Shown one piece after another: positions 1 through 5,357 of a stretch of 9,136 nucleotides of DNA. A model generated the notes under the pieces. The model was not told where the DNA came from and ran no database searches. It worked only from the letters and a program-made list of their open reading frames with translations. The stretch covers positions 1 to 9,136 of the forward strand of contig JAIVYN010000157.1 in NCBI GenBank assembly GCA_048635425.1, in the 5' to 3' direction. The position numbers and the translations under genes were made by a program. How positions within the stretch are numbered: the first letter of the stretch is position 1; every line of letters starts with the position of its first letter. This DNA is from NIOZ-UU13 sp048635425. GTDB taxonomy: Bacteria; Planctomycetota; Phycisphaerae; Sedimentisphaerales; Anaerobacaceae.

Positions 1-1
1 G

Positions 2-619
2 AGGATTTTGGAGATGCCGGGTGAGGTAACAGAATTACTTTTGATTACTTCAAATCACGATAAAGCTGCTTCGGTATTACCCGGTCTCAATGAATTATTT
101 TCCCAAGAAGATGAATCCGGAAAATATTTCTTACAACTTTGGGATAAGGGTTATGATTTGATTGAACTTTTTGACTTTGCCGTTAAAATGTACAATTCCA
201 TCTATATTTTTATCATCATATTGTCCTGTTTTGTATTGGTGAATACTCTGATCATGATTATAAATGAACGTACCCGTGAAATCGGTATGATGAGTGCCCT
301 GGGTTTGAAAAGCAGGGAAATATTGTATCTATTTACCATGGAAGGAGCAATTATTGGTATACTTGGTAGTGCCATTGGTACTGTACTGGGTGGAATATTG
401 ACCAAGGTTTTCTCCGTTGTCGGTATCGATTATTCCGCGGCTTTTGAGGGAATAGAAAGCACAGAATTTTTGATGAGCCCAATTTATTATACCGTCTTTA
501 GTTTGGAGAATCTTGTTTTTTGCTTTATATTAGGGGTAGTTATTACCACTATTGCCTGTGTTATCCCGGCGAGGAAGGCCGCCAAACTTGAACCAACGGA
601 AGCCTTGAGACAGATTTAG
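2..619 (+). CDS. MacB/FtsX-family ABC transporter permease, C-terminal part (5' end outside window)
   Basis: The frame is open from the left edge, so this is the last ~205 residues of a longer inner-membrane permease. Seen: a short extracytoplasmic stretch, then a membrane segment (around IYIFIIILSCFVLVNTLIMI), followed at once by the cytoplasmic signature ERTREIGMMSALGLKSREI. A second membrane segment (GAIIGILGSAIGTVLGG) and a third (FCFILGVVITTIACVIP) follow, and the protein ends in ARKAAKLEPTEALRQI. ERTREIG..AlG and the terminal P-x-EALR tail are hallmarks of the FtsX/MacB/LolCE permease domain. Such permeases pair with an ATPase and use ATP to drive periplasmic work such as lipoprotein release or peptide/antibiotic export. 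The partner ATPase is not in the window. The LolA-like start 350 bases downstream fits a lipoprotein-handling role, but substrate cannot be told. The coding DNA is visibly AT-rich compared with genes to the right. Confidence 0.9.
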   Translation, partial: RILEMPGEVTELLLITSNHDKAASVLPGLNELFSQEDESGKYFLQLWDKGYDLIELFDFAVKMYNSIYIFIIILSCFVLVNTLIMIINERTREIGMMSALGLKSREILYLFTMEGAIIGILGSAIGTVLGGILTKVFSVVGIDYSAAFEGIESTEFLMSPIYYTVFSLENLVFCFILGVVITTIACVIPARKAAKLEPTEALRQI

Positions 620-846
620 CGTGGAGCGTAGAGCGTGTAGCGGATAGGGAATCAGTAATCAATTAATATCAAAACAGTATCGAGTATCGAGTTAAGAAAT
701 AGAAAAAAAGAAAGAAAAGGAAAGCAGAAAAATAGTCAGTGTCGGGTATATAAATACAGTGATGAGTGATAAGTAACAAAACAAGTAACAAGTAATCAGT
801 AATCAGTAATGAGTAACAGGTTGCGAGTTGCGAGTTTATAGAGAGT
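618..846. repeat. Degenerate heptamer-periodic repeat region
   Basis: Directly after (and overlapping by two bases) the permease stop codon, the DNA falls into 7-base units. The units AGCGTGG, AGCGTAG, AGCGTGT, AGCGGAT, AGGGAAT, CAGTAAT run from 618 to 659. ATCGAGT occurs twice at 679-692. A run ending in AGT occupies 761-835: GATGAGT, GATAAGT, AACAAGT, AATCAGT twice, AATGAGT, TGCGAGT twice, with two spacers of 12 and 14 bases. The stretch 693-760 is purine-rich and less regular. No credible coding sequence is present; the long minus-strand frame here is just the repeat translated. Function unknown. Confidence 0.75.
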
Positions 847-848
847 AA

Positions 849-876
849 GTAAGGGCGTATTGCCATACGCCCTTAC
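849..876. repeat. Perfect palindrome, 12-bp stem with TGCC loop
   Basis: GTAAGGGCGTAT (849-860) and its exact reverse complement (865-876) flank a four-base loop, TGCC. No T-run follows on either strand, so it is not a classical intrinsic terminator. It sits at the end of the heptamer region. Its length and perfect symmetry suggest a dispersed palindromic repeat, but only one copy is in the window. Confidence 0.75.
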
Positions 877-908
877 AATGAGGAACATAGAAAAGAAACT
901 GGTTGATC

Positions 909-948
909 AATAAACAAATTAACTAATTAACCAGCTAACCAACTAACC
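909..948. repeat. Octamer-like tandem units upstream of the LolA-like start
   Basis: Bases 917-948 read as four 8-base units, AATTAACT, AATTAACC, AGCTAACC and AACTAACC, preceded by a weaker unit AATAAACA at 909-916. The run stops just before the ribosome binding site of the next gene. It may be a slippage-derived repeat like the heptamers upstream, or simple AT-rich low complexity. Confidence 0.4.
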
Positions 949-969
949 AAATAGAAAGGAGAGTTAAGG

Positions 970-1113
970 ATGAAAAAAATCAAATGGTTTTTATTAATTG
1001 GAATAACTGTATCGATATTATTTTCATGTTTAATTATAGCAACTACTGCAGAAATGACTGCTGAGGAGATAATTTTAAACCGGTGTTTCCCGCCTTGCCA
1101 TAGATCGAGTTAA
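970..1113 (+). pseudogene. Truncated 5' end of a LolA-like (outer-membrane lipoprotein-sorting) gene
   Basis: A strong Shine-Dalgarno AAAGGAG (955-961) stands 8 bases before ATG 970. The product begins MKKIKWFLLIGITVSILFSC, a clear export signal or lipoprotein-like leader, followed by TTAEMTAEEIILNR. The TAEEII pattern directly after a signal sequence is typical of the first helix of LolA-like lipoprotein-sorting proteins, which commonly neighbour MacB/LolCE-type permeases. This family call is inference from a short stretch. After the codon at 1078-1080 the reading frame enters the antisense of the LamG gene and stops at 1113, giving 47 residues, of which about 37 belong to the original gene. 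The remaining ~80% of a normal LolA-like protein is absent from the window. Confidence 0.55.
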
Positions 1114-1450
1114 GATTTTCCCAGTGATTGCTGGCATCCGTGGCCACGATAGATGTAGGATTAATCCACGCCATCACCGTAATCTGGGTCAGGTTCAGGG
1201 GATCGCTTTCAGATACAACAGCCCGTCCGTCAGTGAACTCTACGGCTTGGCCGAACCTGCCGGTGGTCCACTGATAGTCTCCTTCAAGTGTTGCCTGGAG
1301 ACCTGTCTGACTTCTGTCCTCGGTTACTGCGCCAGTGCCTTCATCGAAAGGCAGGTGTAGAACCAGATGATCATCCAGGCTGGCGGCACCGGGAGTTTGT
1401 ACACCACACACCAGAACAAAAGAAAATAAATAAATCAATTTTCTACACAT
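1081..1450 (-). pseudogene. LamG/concanavalin-fold secreted protein, N-terminal fragment (3' end lost)
   Basis: Start ATG at 1450-1448 has a very good AAGGAGG site 8 bases upstream. Residues 1-24 (MCRKLIYLFSFVLVCGVQTP and following) form a signal peptide. The mature part shows the LamG/laminin-G-like pattern: LVLHLPFDEGTGAVTEDRS, GRFGQAVEF, then ITVMAWINPT and YGKAGNTG. Such beta-sandwich domains bind carbohydrates or proteins and occur in large secreted proteins of Planctomycetota and relatives. The homology stops at about residue 123, where the frame crosses into the antisense of the LolA-like gene, adds about 11 unrelated residues and stops at 1043. A full LamG domain needs about 60-80 more residues, so this copy is broken or joined artefactually. 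Confidence 0.75.
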
Positions 1451-1461
1451 AATAGTCCTCC

Positions 1462-1614
1462 TTAAAGAAAGTTTAAATAATTATGAATTATGCTTTGGCT
1501 ACACACCAAAACTCTCGTTCCCGCAGAGGCGGGATATGAACTGTCAGTTGAAATGTGAAAATCTCCACTTGCGAAGCACAAAGTCGCCGTTATAACTAAC
1601 ACTGTGTCTTGCAT
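1462..1614 (-). CDS. Possible 50-residue leader ORF upstream of the LamG gene
   Basis: ATG at 1614-1612 is preceded by GGAGGAG seven bases away, as good a site as that of the LamG gene. The frame encodes 50 residues beginning MQDTVLVITATLCFASG. Its stop codon (1464-1462) directly abuts the LamG Shine-Dalgarno, which would allow translational coupling. Against it: no recognisable family, a hairpin (1519-1534) inside the frame, and low-complexity composition. Both ATGs are preceded by nearly the same string (GGAGGA, one base, then TATTATG, with one extra base in one copy), so this may instead be a decayed duplicate of a gene start. Confidence 0.25.
   Translation of the reverse strand: MQDTVLVITATLCFASGDFHISTDSSYPASAGTRVLVCSQSIIHNYLNFL
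1519..1534. repeat. Short GC-rich hairpin, 6-bp stem, AGAG loop
   Basis: TCCCGC (1519-1524) and GCGGGA (1529-1534) flank AGAG. It lies in the leader of the LamG gene in otherwise AT-rich DNA, and resembles the other CCCGC/GCGGG palindromes of this window. Confidence 0.5.
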
Positions 1615-1715
1615 AATAACTCCTCCTCTATCGAAAAACTGCAAGAATTTTGCCCACTGGATGACCTCAATGCCACAGATGCCCGGCTGCGCAGGCACAA
1701 GCTTCACTAATGTTA

Positions 1716-1744
1716 TCTATACCAAATTATCTACCCTTCGTCAA
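1716..1744 (-). promoter_or_regulatory. Sigma70-like promoter reading leftward toward the LamG gene
   Basis: On the minus strand TTGACG (1744-1739; five of six match to TTGACA) is separated by exactly 17 bases from TATAGA (1721-1716; four of six match to TATAAT). A start near 1708 would give a leader of about 95 bases to the small ORF and about 260 bases to the LamG ATG. The rest of 1451-1869 holds no gene I can support on the plus strand. Confidence 0.5.
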
Positions 1745-1819
1745 GGAAAATCCCTTGAATATGTATTAGTAAGGGAAAGGCAAAGGAATTTTCTTCCAAT
1801 TTTTTACTTAAGGGCCTAA

Positions 1820-1825
1820 TATAAT
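1820..1825 (+). promoter_or_regulatory. Candidate -10 box for the protease operon
   Basis: A perfect TATAAT stands 45 bases before the ATG at 1870, giving a 5' leader of roughly 35-40 bases. No convincing -35 hexamer is found 16-18 bases upstream (CAATTT at the 17-base spacing), so transcription may need an activator or the match may be chance in AT-rich DNA. It is the only obvious promoter for the 1870-5066 operon. Confidence 0.35.
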
Positions 1826-1869
1826 GTAAGATATTCTTGTTAAGCCTGTTTTATGGGAGTTCTGAAGTA

Positions 1870-3360
1870 ATGCGTTATCACCAATGTATATTATTGACGG
1901 TTTTGATGTTTTCCGGCCCCGATAAAATCGGGGCATCGCAAACTACTGAACAGCAGAGTCTTGAGAAGTCGGTATTTTTAATCCGAAGCGTCAAACAGGA
2001 CTTCGACTATGTCACACCGTGGAAGCAGAAAGCGATGAGGCAGAGTATTGGCTCAGGATTCCTCATCGGAAGGCAAAAAGTCTTAACCAATGCACATAAT
2101 GTCAGCAACTGTAAATACATCGAATTAAAAAAAGAAAATATTGCCAAGCGCTATCCAGCTCGTGTTGCCTTTATCGGCCATGATTGCGATCTGGCAATAT
2201 TAACCATTGACGATGAAAGTTTTTTTGATGGTACTGTTCCTCTGGAGTTAGCAGAAATTCCGAGTGTAAACAGCACTGTATCGACATACGGCTTTCCAGT
2301 GGGCGGCAACCGCATTTCCGTTACGGAGGGAGTAGTCTCGCGCATAGAGACAGACACTTATGTCCACAGTGGAGCCGATGGTCACCTGGCCATACAAACC
2401 GACGCGGCAATTAATCCCGGCAACAGCGGTGGGCCGGTTATGCAAAACGGCAAAGTTGTCGGAGTGGCTTTCCAGGGTCTGCTGATGGCTGAAGGTATAG
2501 GCTATTTGATTCCAACAACTGTCATCAGGCACTTTCTCGTTGATATCGAAGACGGCAAATACGATGGTTTTGGATCGTTGGGTGTCCTATTGTACCCGGG
2601 CCTCCACAGTGTCAGTTACAAGGATTACCTTAAGGTCCCGGCCAATGAGGATGGTATCATAGTAGTTGCTACGGTAATGCACAGTTCAGTAGAATCGATA
2701 CTGCAGCCGAATGATGTGATCACACGAATCGATAATTATAACGTTGATAATGATGGAATGGTGCGAATATATGGCCTGAGATTGCATATGTCCGAGGTCA
2801 TCGAAACTAAGCACATCGGTGAGCCCTCAGAACTTACTTTCTATCGCAGCGGCAAATTAATGAAAGAAACCGCTACCGTAGCGTTGAATAGACCGATTTT
2901 CGAGCAGGCACGCCAATATGATCGTCCGCCACGTTATGTTTGCTTTGCGGGATTGACCTTTGTCCCAGCAACACGAAACTTCCTCGAAACCTGGGGACGT
3001 GATTGGCAAACAAAGATACCGCACTATCTACGCTACCTTTTTTTACATTCGATGCAGCTCAACACCGACCGGCAGCGCAAAGAGTACATAGTCCTTGCGG
3101 AAATAATGCCCGATGAGGTCAACTCTTACGCCGGCGACTTTAGGAGTCAGCCGGTCGAGAGCATCAATGGCATCACCATTTGGGGCCTCGATGACGTTTA
3201 CAAAGCTTTTAAGCAAGCCGTTGGTGATTTTTACACAATAAAGTTTTTGGGCAACAATCAGGTCCTGTCAATTGATGCTAAAAAGGCCCGACTCAGGCAC
3301 CAGCTCATACTGGATAAATATCACATACCCGCCGAAGCTCGCTCAGAGGGGAACTTATGA
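1870..3360 (+). CDS. Exported Deg/HtrA-family serine protease with PDZ domains (plant Deg9-like)
   Basis: Predicted ATP-independent periplasmic protease, 496 residues. I chose ATG 1870 because GGGAG lies 10 bases upstream and the signal peptide begins there; an upstream TTG at 1837 adds 11 residues with no signal logic. Residues 1-22 are a signal peptide ending IGA. The trypsin-fold domain spans about 30-225: His76 in VLTNAHNVSNC, Asp107 in HDCDLAILTID, Ser186 in NPGNSGGP, so the triad is intact. GFPVGG and VTEGVVSRIE match the Deg family. A first PDZ region follows (about 235-340; QPNDVITRIDN). A C-terminal PDZ-like domain (about 355-496; PPRYVCFAGLTF, SINGI) has the layout of plant Deg9-type proteins rather than E. 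coli DegP. The gene is first in an operon: its stop overlaps the next start as ATGA. A palindrome (1916-1934) lies inside the signal-peptide codons. Confidence 0.9.
   Translation: MRYHQCILLTVLMFSGPDKIGASQTTEQQSLEKSVFLIRSVKQDFDYVTPWKQKAMRQSIGSGFLIGRQKVLTNAHNVSNCKYIELKKENIAKRYPARVAFIGHDCDLAILTIDDESFFDGTVPLELAEIPSVNSTVSTYGFPVGGNRISVTEGVVSRIETDTYVHSGADGHLAIQTDAAINPGNSGGPVMQNGKVVGVAFQGLLMAEGIGYLIPTTVIRHFLVDIEDGKYDGFGSLGVLLYPGLHSVSYKDYLKVPANEDGIIVVATVMHSSVESILQPNDVITRIDNYNVDNDGMVRIYGLRLHMSEVIETKHIGEPSELTFYRSGKLMKETATVALNRPIFEQARQYDRPPRYVCFAGLTFVPATRNFLETWGRDWQTKIPHYLRYLFLHSMQLNTDRQRKEYIVLAEIMPDEVNSYAGDFRSQPVESINGITIWGLDDVYKAFKQAVGDFYTIKFLGNNQVLSIDAKKARLRHQLILDKYHIPAEARSEGNL
1916..1934. repeat. Perfect 8-bp-stem palindrome inside the protease signal-peptide codons
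   Basis: GCCCCGAT (1916-1923) and ATCGGGGC (1927-1934) flank AAA. It is read in frame as residues G16-P-D-K-I-G21-A22 of the protease, supplying the polar end and the small residues of the predicted signal-peptidase site. Confidence 0.65.
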
Positions 3361-5066
3361 AAAAACACGCAGCTTTCATATTTATCATATTCGGTGCTGT
3401 TATCACACTATGTTCACAGATAACTTTCGCCGAACAACGCCAAGCCGATTTGCCTGCACCTGTGTTTGCCTCGACACCTGTACCCGCGTTTTCTGTGCGG
3501 GCAGCACAGGTGCGGGCACAGGTGGCGCAGGCACAGATGACTGAAGCAATGAAACAATCCATTGTTTACCTGGAGACGTCCTTTTACGGTTACGAGCAGA
3601 CTCAGCCATGGAGGCATAAAAACCTCTCGGAGAACTGGGCATGTGCTTGTGCCGTCGGTGAATATGAGTTACTTACGACGGCCTGGAGTGTGGCAAATTT
3701 AGCCTTCGTGAAAGCTCTGAGATATGGCCAAAACGAGTTTATCAGTGCGAAAATCAAGGTTATTGACTATGAATGCAATCTTTGTTTAATCGAACTTGAC
3801 CCCAATGAACTGAGTGAGCCTTTAAGGCCGCTCATCTTTTCTGAGGACTACCAAAAAGGAGCTGAAGTAGATTTTTACTGGCTTTCAAAAGATAACCATT
3901 TATATAACGGGCGAGGTTTTCTTGACCACGCAACTGTTCAAAAGACAAACACTTCGTATGAAAAGCGCCTCCATTATATTGTCGCCAACACATCCCATCT
4001 TACGGGGGCAGGTCAGGTTTACTGTGTTGGTTCGCCCAGCAACGCTGGGTCCCGATCAAAACCCGCCGTTGGCGGGCCGATCGGTATAGCCTGCTGGGCC
4101 AATAAGAACAAAGAGGCAGGTCTTATTCCAGCAGAGACAATCAATAGGTTCTTAGCTGCTGCCCGCACCTGTGCTGCCCGCACAGAAAACGCGGGTACAG
4201 GTGTCGCGCCGAAAGGCGTCCCCGCCGGAAGGCGTCCCCAAGCGGACAAGCGGACTGACGAAGATTATGAGGGTTTTGGGTCGGTTGGCTTTGCAACTTC
4301 TGAGCTTCTTGACCCAGCGATGCGGTCTTTTTTGAAGATGCCGACAACTCTTAAAAATGGTGCTTATGTAACCGATGTCTATAATCTTGGCACGGCTTCC
4401 GGTGTGCTCAAGAAAGCTGACGTCATATTAGCAATCGATGCAAACCCTCTCAACTCTTACGGCCAATTCATGCACCCAAAATACGAACGGCTTAATTTCA
4501 ATTATCTGATTACAAGTAAACCTGTCGGTGAGACAGTTTTGTTCGAGCTTTGGCGAGATGGCAAGAAAATACAGCTCGGCGCCGAGGTTAAGAACTTCAA
4601 GGCTTCAGAGATGCTCGTACCCTATCATGAATATGATCAGCAGCCGGAATACATCATCACAGGCGGATTTATTCTACAAAAACTTACCCGTGAGTATCTA
4701 AAACGATGGGGCGATGATTGGACAGGTAAGGTCACGCCACATCTGTATCATTATTATCGTGACTTTGCCTTCAAACCCACCTCGGTGCGCAATAATATCG
4801 TGATACTAAGTTACGTCCTGCCGGCTGACATCAACCTCGGCTACAGTGACCTTAGACAAATTGTTGTCAAGAAGTTTAACGGCATGACCATACGTACCAT
4901 CGCAGAGGTCCTGACGGCCCAGAAATTGAATCCCGAATCCAGTTATGATGTAATCGAATTTGAGCTGGATAATCCAGTGATAGTTATTCCTCGTGAGCAA
5001 TTGCCCGCAGCCGATATGTTTATCAGTAAGAGATACGGTATTCACGAACTTCTAAATATAAACTAA
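3357..5066 (+). CDS. Catalytically dead Deg9-like paralogue (pseudoprotease) carrying palindromic inserts
   Basis: 569 residues; AGGGGA (3347-3352) precedes ATG 3357, which overlaps the upstream stop (ATGA), so the two are probably translationally coupled. Residues 1-25 form a signal peptide (MKKHAAFIFIIFGAVITLCS...FA). The order of domains matches the upstream protease: trypsin-like (~65-300), PDZ (~305-415; LKKADVILAIDAN), C-terminal PDZ-like (~428-569; QPEYIITGGFIL, RWGDDW, FNGMTI). All three catalytic positions have changed: His to Trp110 (LLTTAWSVAN), Asp to Asn141 (YECNLCLIEL), and the GNSGG serine to Gly219 or, by another alignment, Val238. It should therefore lack protease activity and may act as a partner, adaptor or substrate binder; that is inference. 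It is 73 residues longer than its neighbour. Inserts at about 27-60 (net +34), 221-240 (net +10) and 267-300 (net +30) account for this, and each contains a palindromic repeat in frame. Confidence 0.88.
   Translation: MKKHAAFIFIIFGAVITLCSQITFAEQRQADLPAPVFASTPVPAFSVRAAQVRAQVAQAQMTEAMKQSIVYLETSFYGYEQTQPWRHKNLSENWACACAVGEYELLTTAWSVANLAFVKALRYGQNEFISAKIKVIDYECNLCLIELDPNELSEPLRPLIFSEDYQKGAEVDFYWLSKDNHLYNGRGFLDHATVQKTNTSYEKRLHYIVANTSHLTGAGQVYCVGSPSNAGSRSKPAVGGPIGIACWANKNKEAGLIPAETINRFLAAARTCAARTENAGTGVAPKGVPAGRRPQADKRTDEDYEGFGSVGFATSELLDPAMRSFLKMPTTLKNGAYVTDVYNLGTASGVLKKADVILAIDANPLNSYGQFMHPKYERLNFNYLITSKPVGETVLFELWRDGKKIQLGAEVKNFKASEMLVPYHEYDQQPEYIITGGFILQKLTREYLKRWGDDWTGKVTPHLYHYYRDFAFKPTSVRNNIVILSYVLPADINLGYSDLRQIVVKKFNGMTIRTIAEVLTAQKLNPESSYDVIEFELDNPVIVIPREQLPAADMFISKRYGIHELLNIN
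3472..3518 (+). repeat. 47-bp palindromic element, copy 1
   Basis: Identical over 47 bases to the reverse complement of 4160-4206. Internally it folds: CACCTGT (3475-3481) pairs with ACAGGTG (3506-3512), and CCCGC (3483-3487) with GCGGG (3497-3501). A further outer pairing is possible between CCTGCACCTGTG (3453-3464) and CACAGGTGCGGG (3505-3516), with one G-T pair. Read in frame as about residues 39-54 (STPVPAFSVRAAQVRA) in the linker after the signal peptide, a region absent from the active paralogue. The 47 bases contain no stop codon in any of the six frames. Confidence 0.85.
4035..4076 (+). repeat. Double-hairpin (REPIN-like) element, in-frame copy
   Basis: Hairpin 1 is CCCAGC-AAC-GCTGGG (4035-4049). 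After a 12-base spacer TCCCGATCAAAA (4050-4061), hairpin 2 is CCCGCC-GTT-GGCGGG (4062-4076). Loops AAC and GTT are reverse complements, so the two hairpins look like the same unit in opposite orientation. The 42 bases are exactly 14 codons, residues 227-240 of the pseudoprotease, at the place of the lost active-site serine loop. Second copy at 5358-5398. Confidence 0.85.
4160..4206 (-). repeat. 47-bp palindromic element, copy 2 (inverted)
   Basis: Exact reverse complement of 3472-3518. It is read in frame as about residues 269-283 (RTCAARTENAGTGV region), between the protease-like domain and the PDZ domain. The paralogue runs straight from HFLVDIEDGK into YDGFG at this point, whereas this protein has 30 more residues there. 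Confidence 0.85.
4207..4238. repeat. Two tandem 16-bp hairpin units with GNRA-type loops
   Basis: CGCCGAAAGGCGTCCC (4207-4222) and CGCCGGAAGGCGTCCC (4223-4238) abut and differ at one base (A4212 against G4228). Each has a CGCC/GGCG stem closed by a four-base loop, GAAA or GGAA, both fitting the GNRA tetraloop pattern. They directly adjoin the 47-bp copy 2 and are translated as about residues 284-294 (APKGVPAGRRP). Confidence 0.75.
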
Positions 5067-5144
5067 TATCCTGAAAATCAACCAGATATTGATATGAGAG
5101 TTGAAAATAGGTTAAGTAATTTTGAAAATAATCAAACAAGGCCC

Positions 5145-5172
5145 TTGACAATAGTGCAGAAACTGCCATAAT
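5145..5172 (+). promoter_or_regulatory. Sigma70-like promoter for the VPS10/BNR gene
   Basis: A perfect TTGACA (5145-5150), then 16 bases, then CATAAT (5167-5172), five of six match to TATAAT. It lies 78 bases after the pseudoprotease stop. A start near 5180 leaves a leader of about 270 bases before the ATG at 5447. The stretch 5067-5144 shows no clear terminator. Confidence 0.6.
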
Positions 5173-5254
5173 AGACTTATATCAAAGACTGCCAACCGGC
5201 AGGATGGAAAAGGAAATATTTTTCTAAGGCAAATGCAAAAAGGATGGCAGGTTG

Positions 5255-5350
5255 ATGAGGACGCTATTCTTGATTTTCTTCACATTCTCTTCCAGCCAGT
5301 CCCATCTGGGACACTGTATAAGAAAATTGCCGATTCGTCATATCAAGTAA
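5255..5350 (+). CDS. Possible 31-residue leader peptide
   Basis: ATG 5255 opens a frame of 31 residues starting MRTLFLIFFTFSSSQSHL, which looks like the beginning of a signal peptide, and stops at 5350. The Shine-Dalgarno is weak (CAGG at 5248-5251). It could be a leader peptide, the remnant start of a lost exported gene, or chance. A competing 93-residue frame from 5233 runs through the repeat and into the next gene and looks less like protein. Confidence 0.2.
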   Translation: MRTLFLIFFTFSSSQSHLGHCIRKLPIRHIK

Positions 5351-5357
5351 GGATGGG

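Noticed and set aside
618..846. CRISPR array
   Set aside because: Units are 7 bases, nearly contiguous and degenerate; there are no 20-40-base repeats with unique spacers and no cas gene.
669..866. 65-residue minus-strand frame rich in Leu, Tyr and Ser
   Set aside because: It is the heptamer repeat tract in translation; its apparent internal peptide repeats follow from the DNA repeat, not from a protein.
1124..1360. 78-residue plus-strand frame
   Set aside because: Antisense to the LamG fragment, which has a signal peptide, domain pattern and strong ribosome site on the other strand.
1837..1869. TTG start for the protease, 33 bases upstream
   Set aside because: ATG 1870 has a GGGAG site and opens directly into the signal peptide; the extra residues would bury it.
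4065..4079. GGP in the pseudoprotease (residues 239-241) as a surviving GNSGGP active site
   Set aside because: Two of the residues are encoded by the palindromic repeat and the serine position reads Val (or Gly219 by another alignment). His and Asp are also replaced, so this is not an active site.
3472..4206. Insertion sequence or transposon bounded by the 47-bp inverted repeats
   Set aside because: The interval between them is conserved Deg9-like coding sequence in frame with both flanks, not a transposase or cargo, so the repeats are independent insertions rather than ends of one element.
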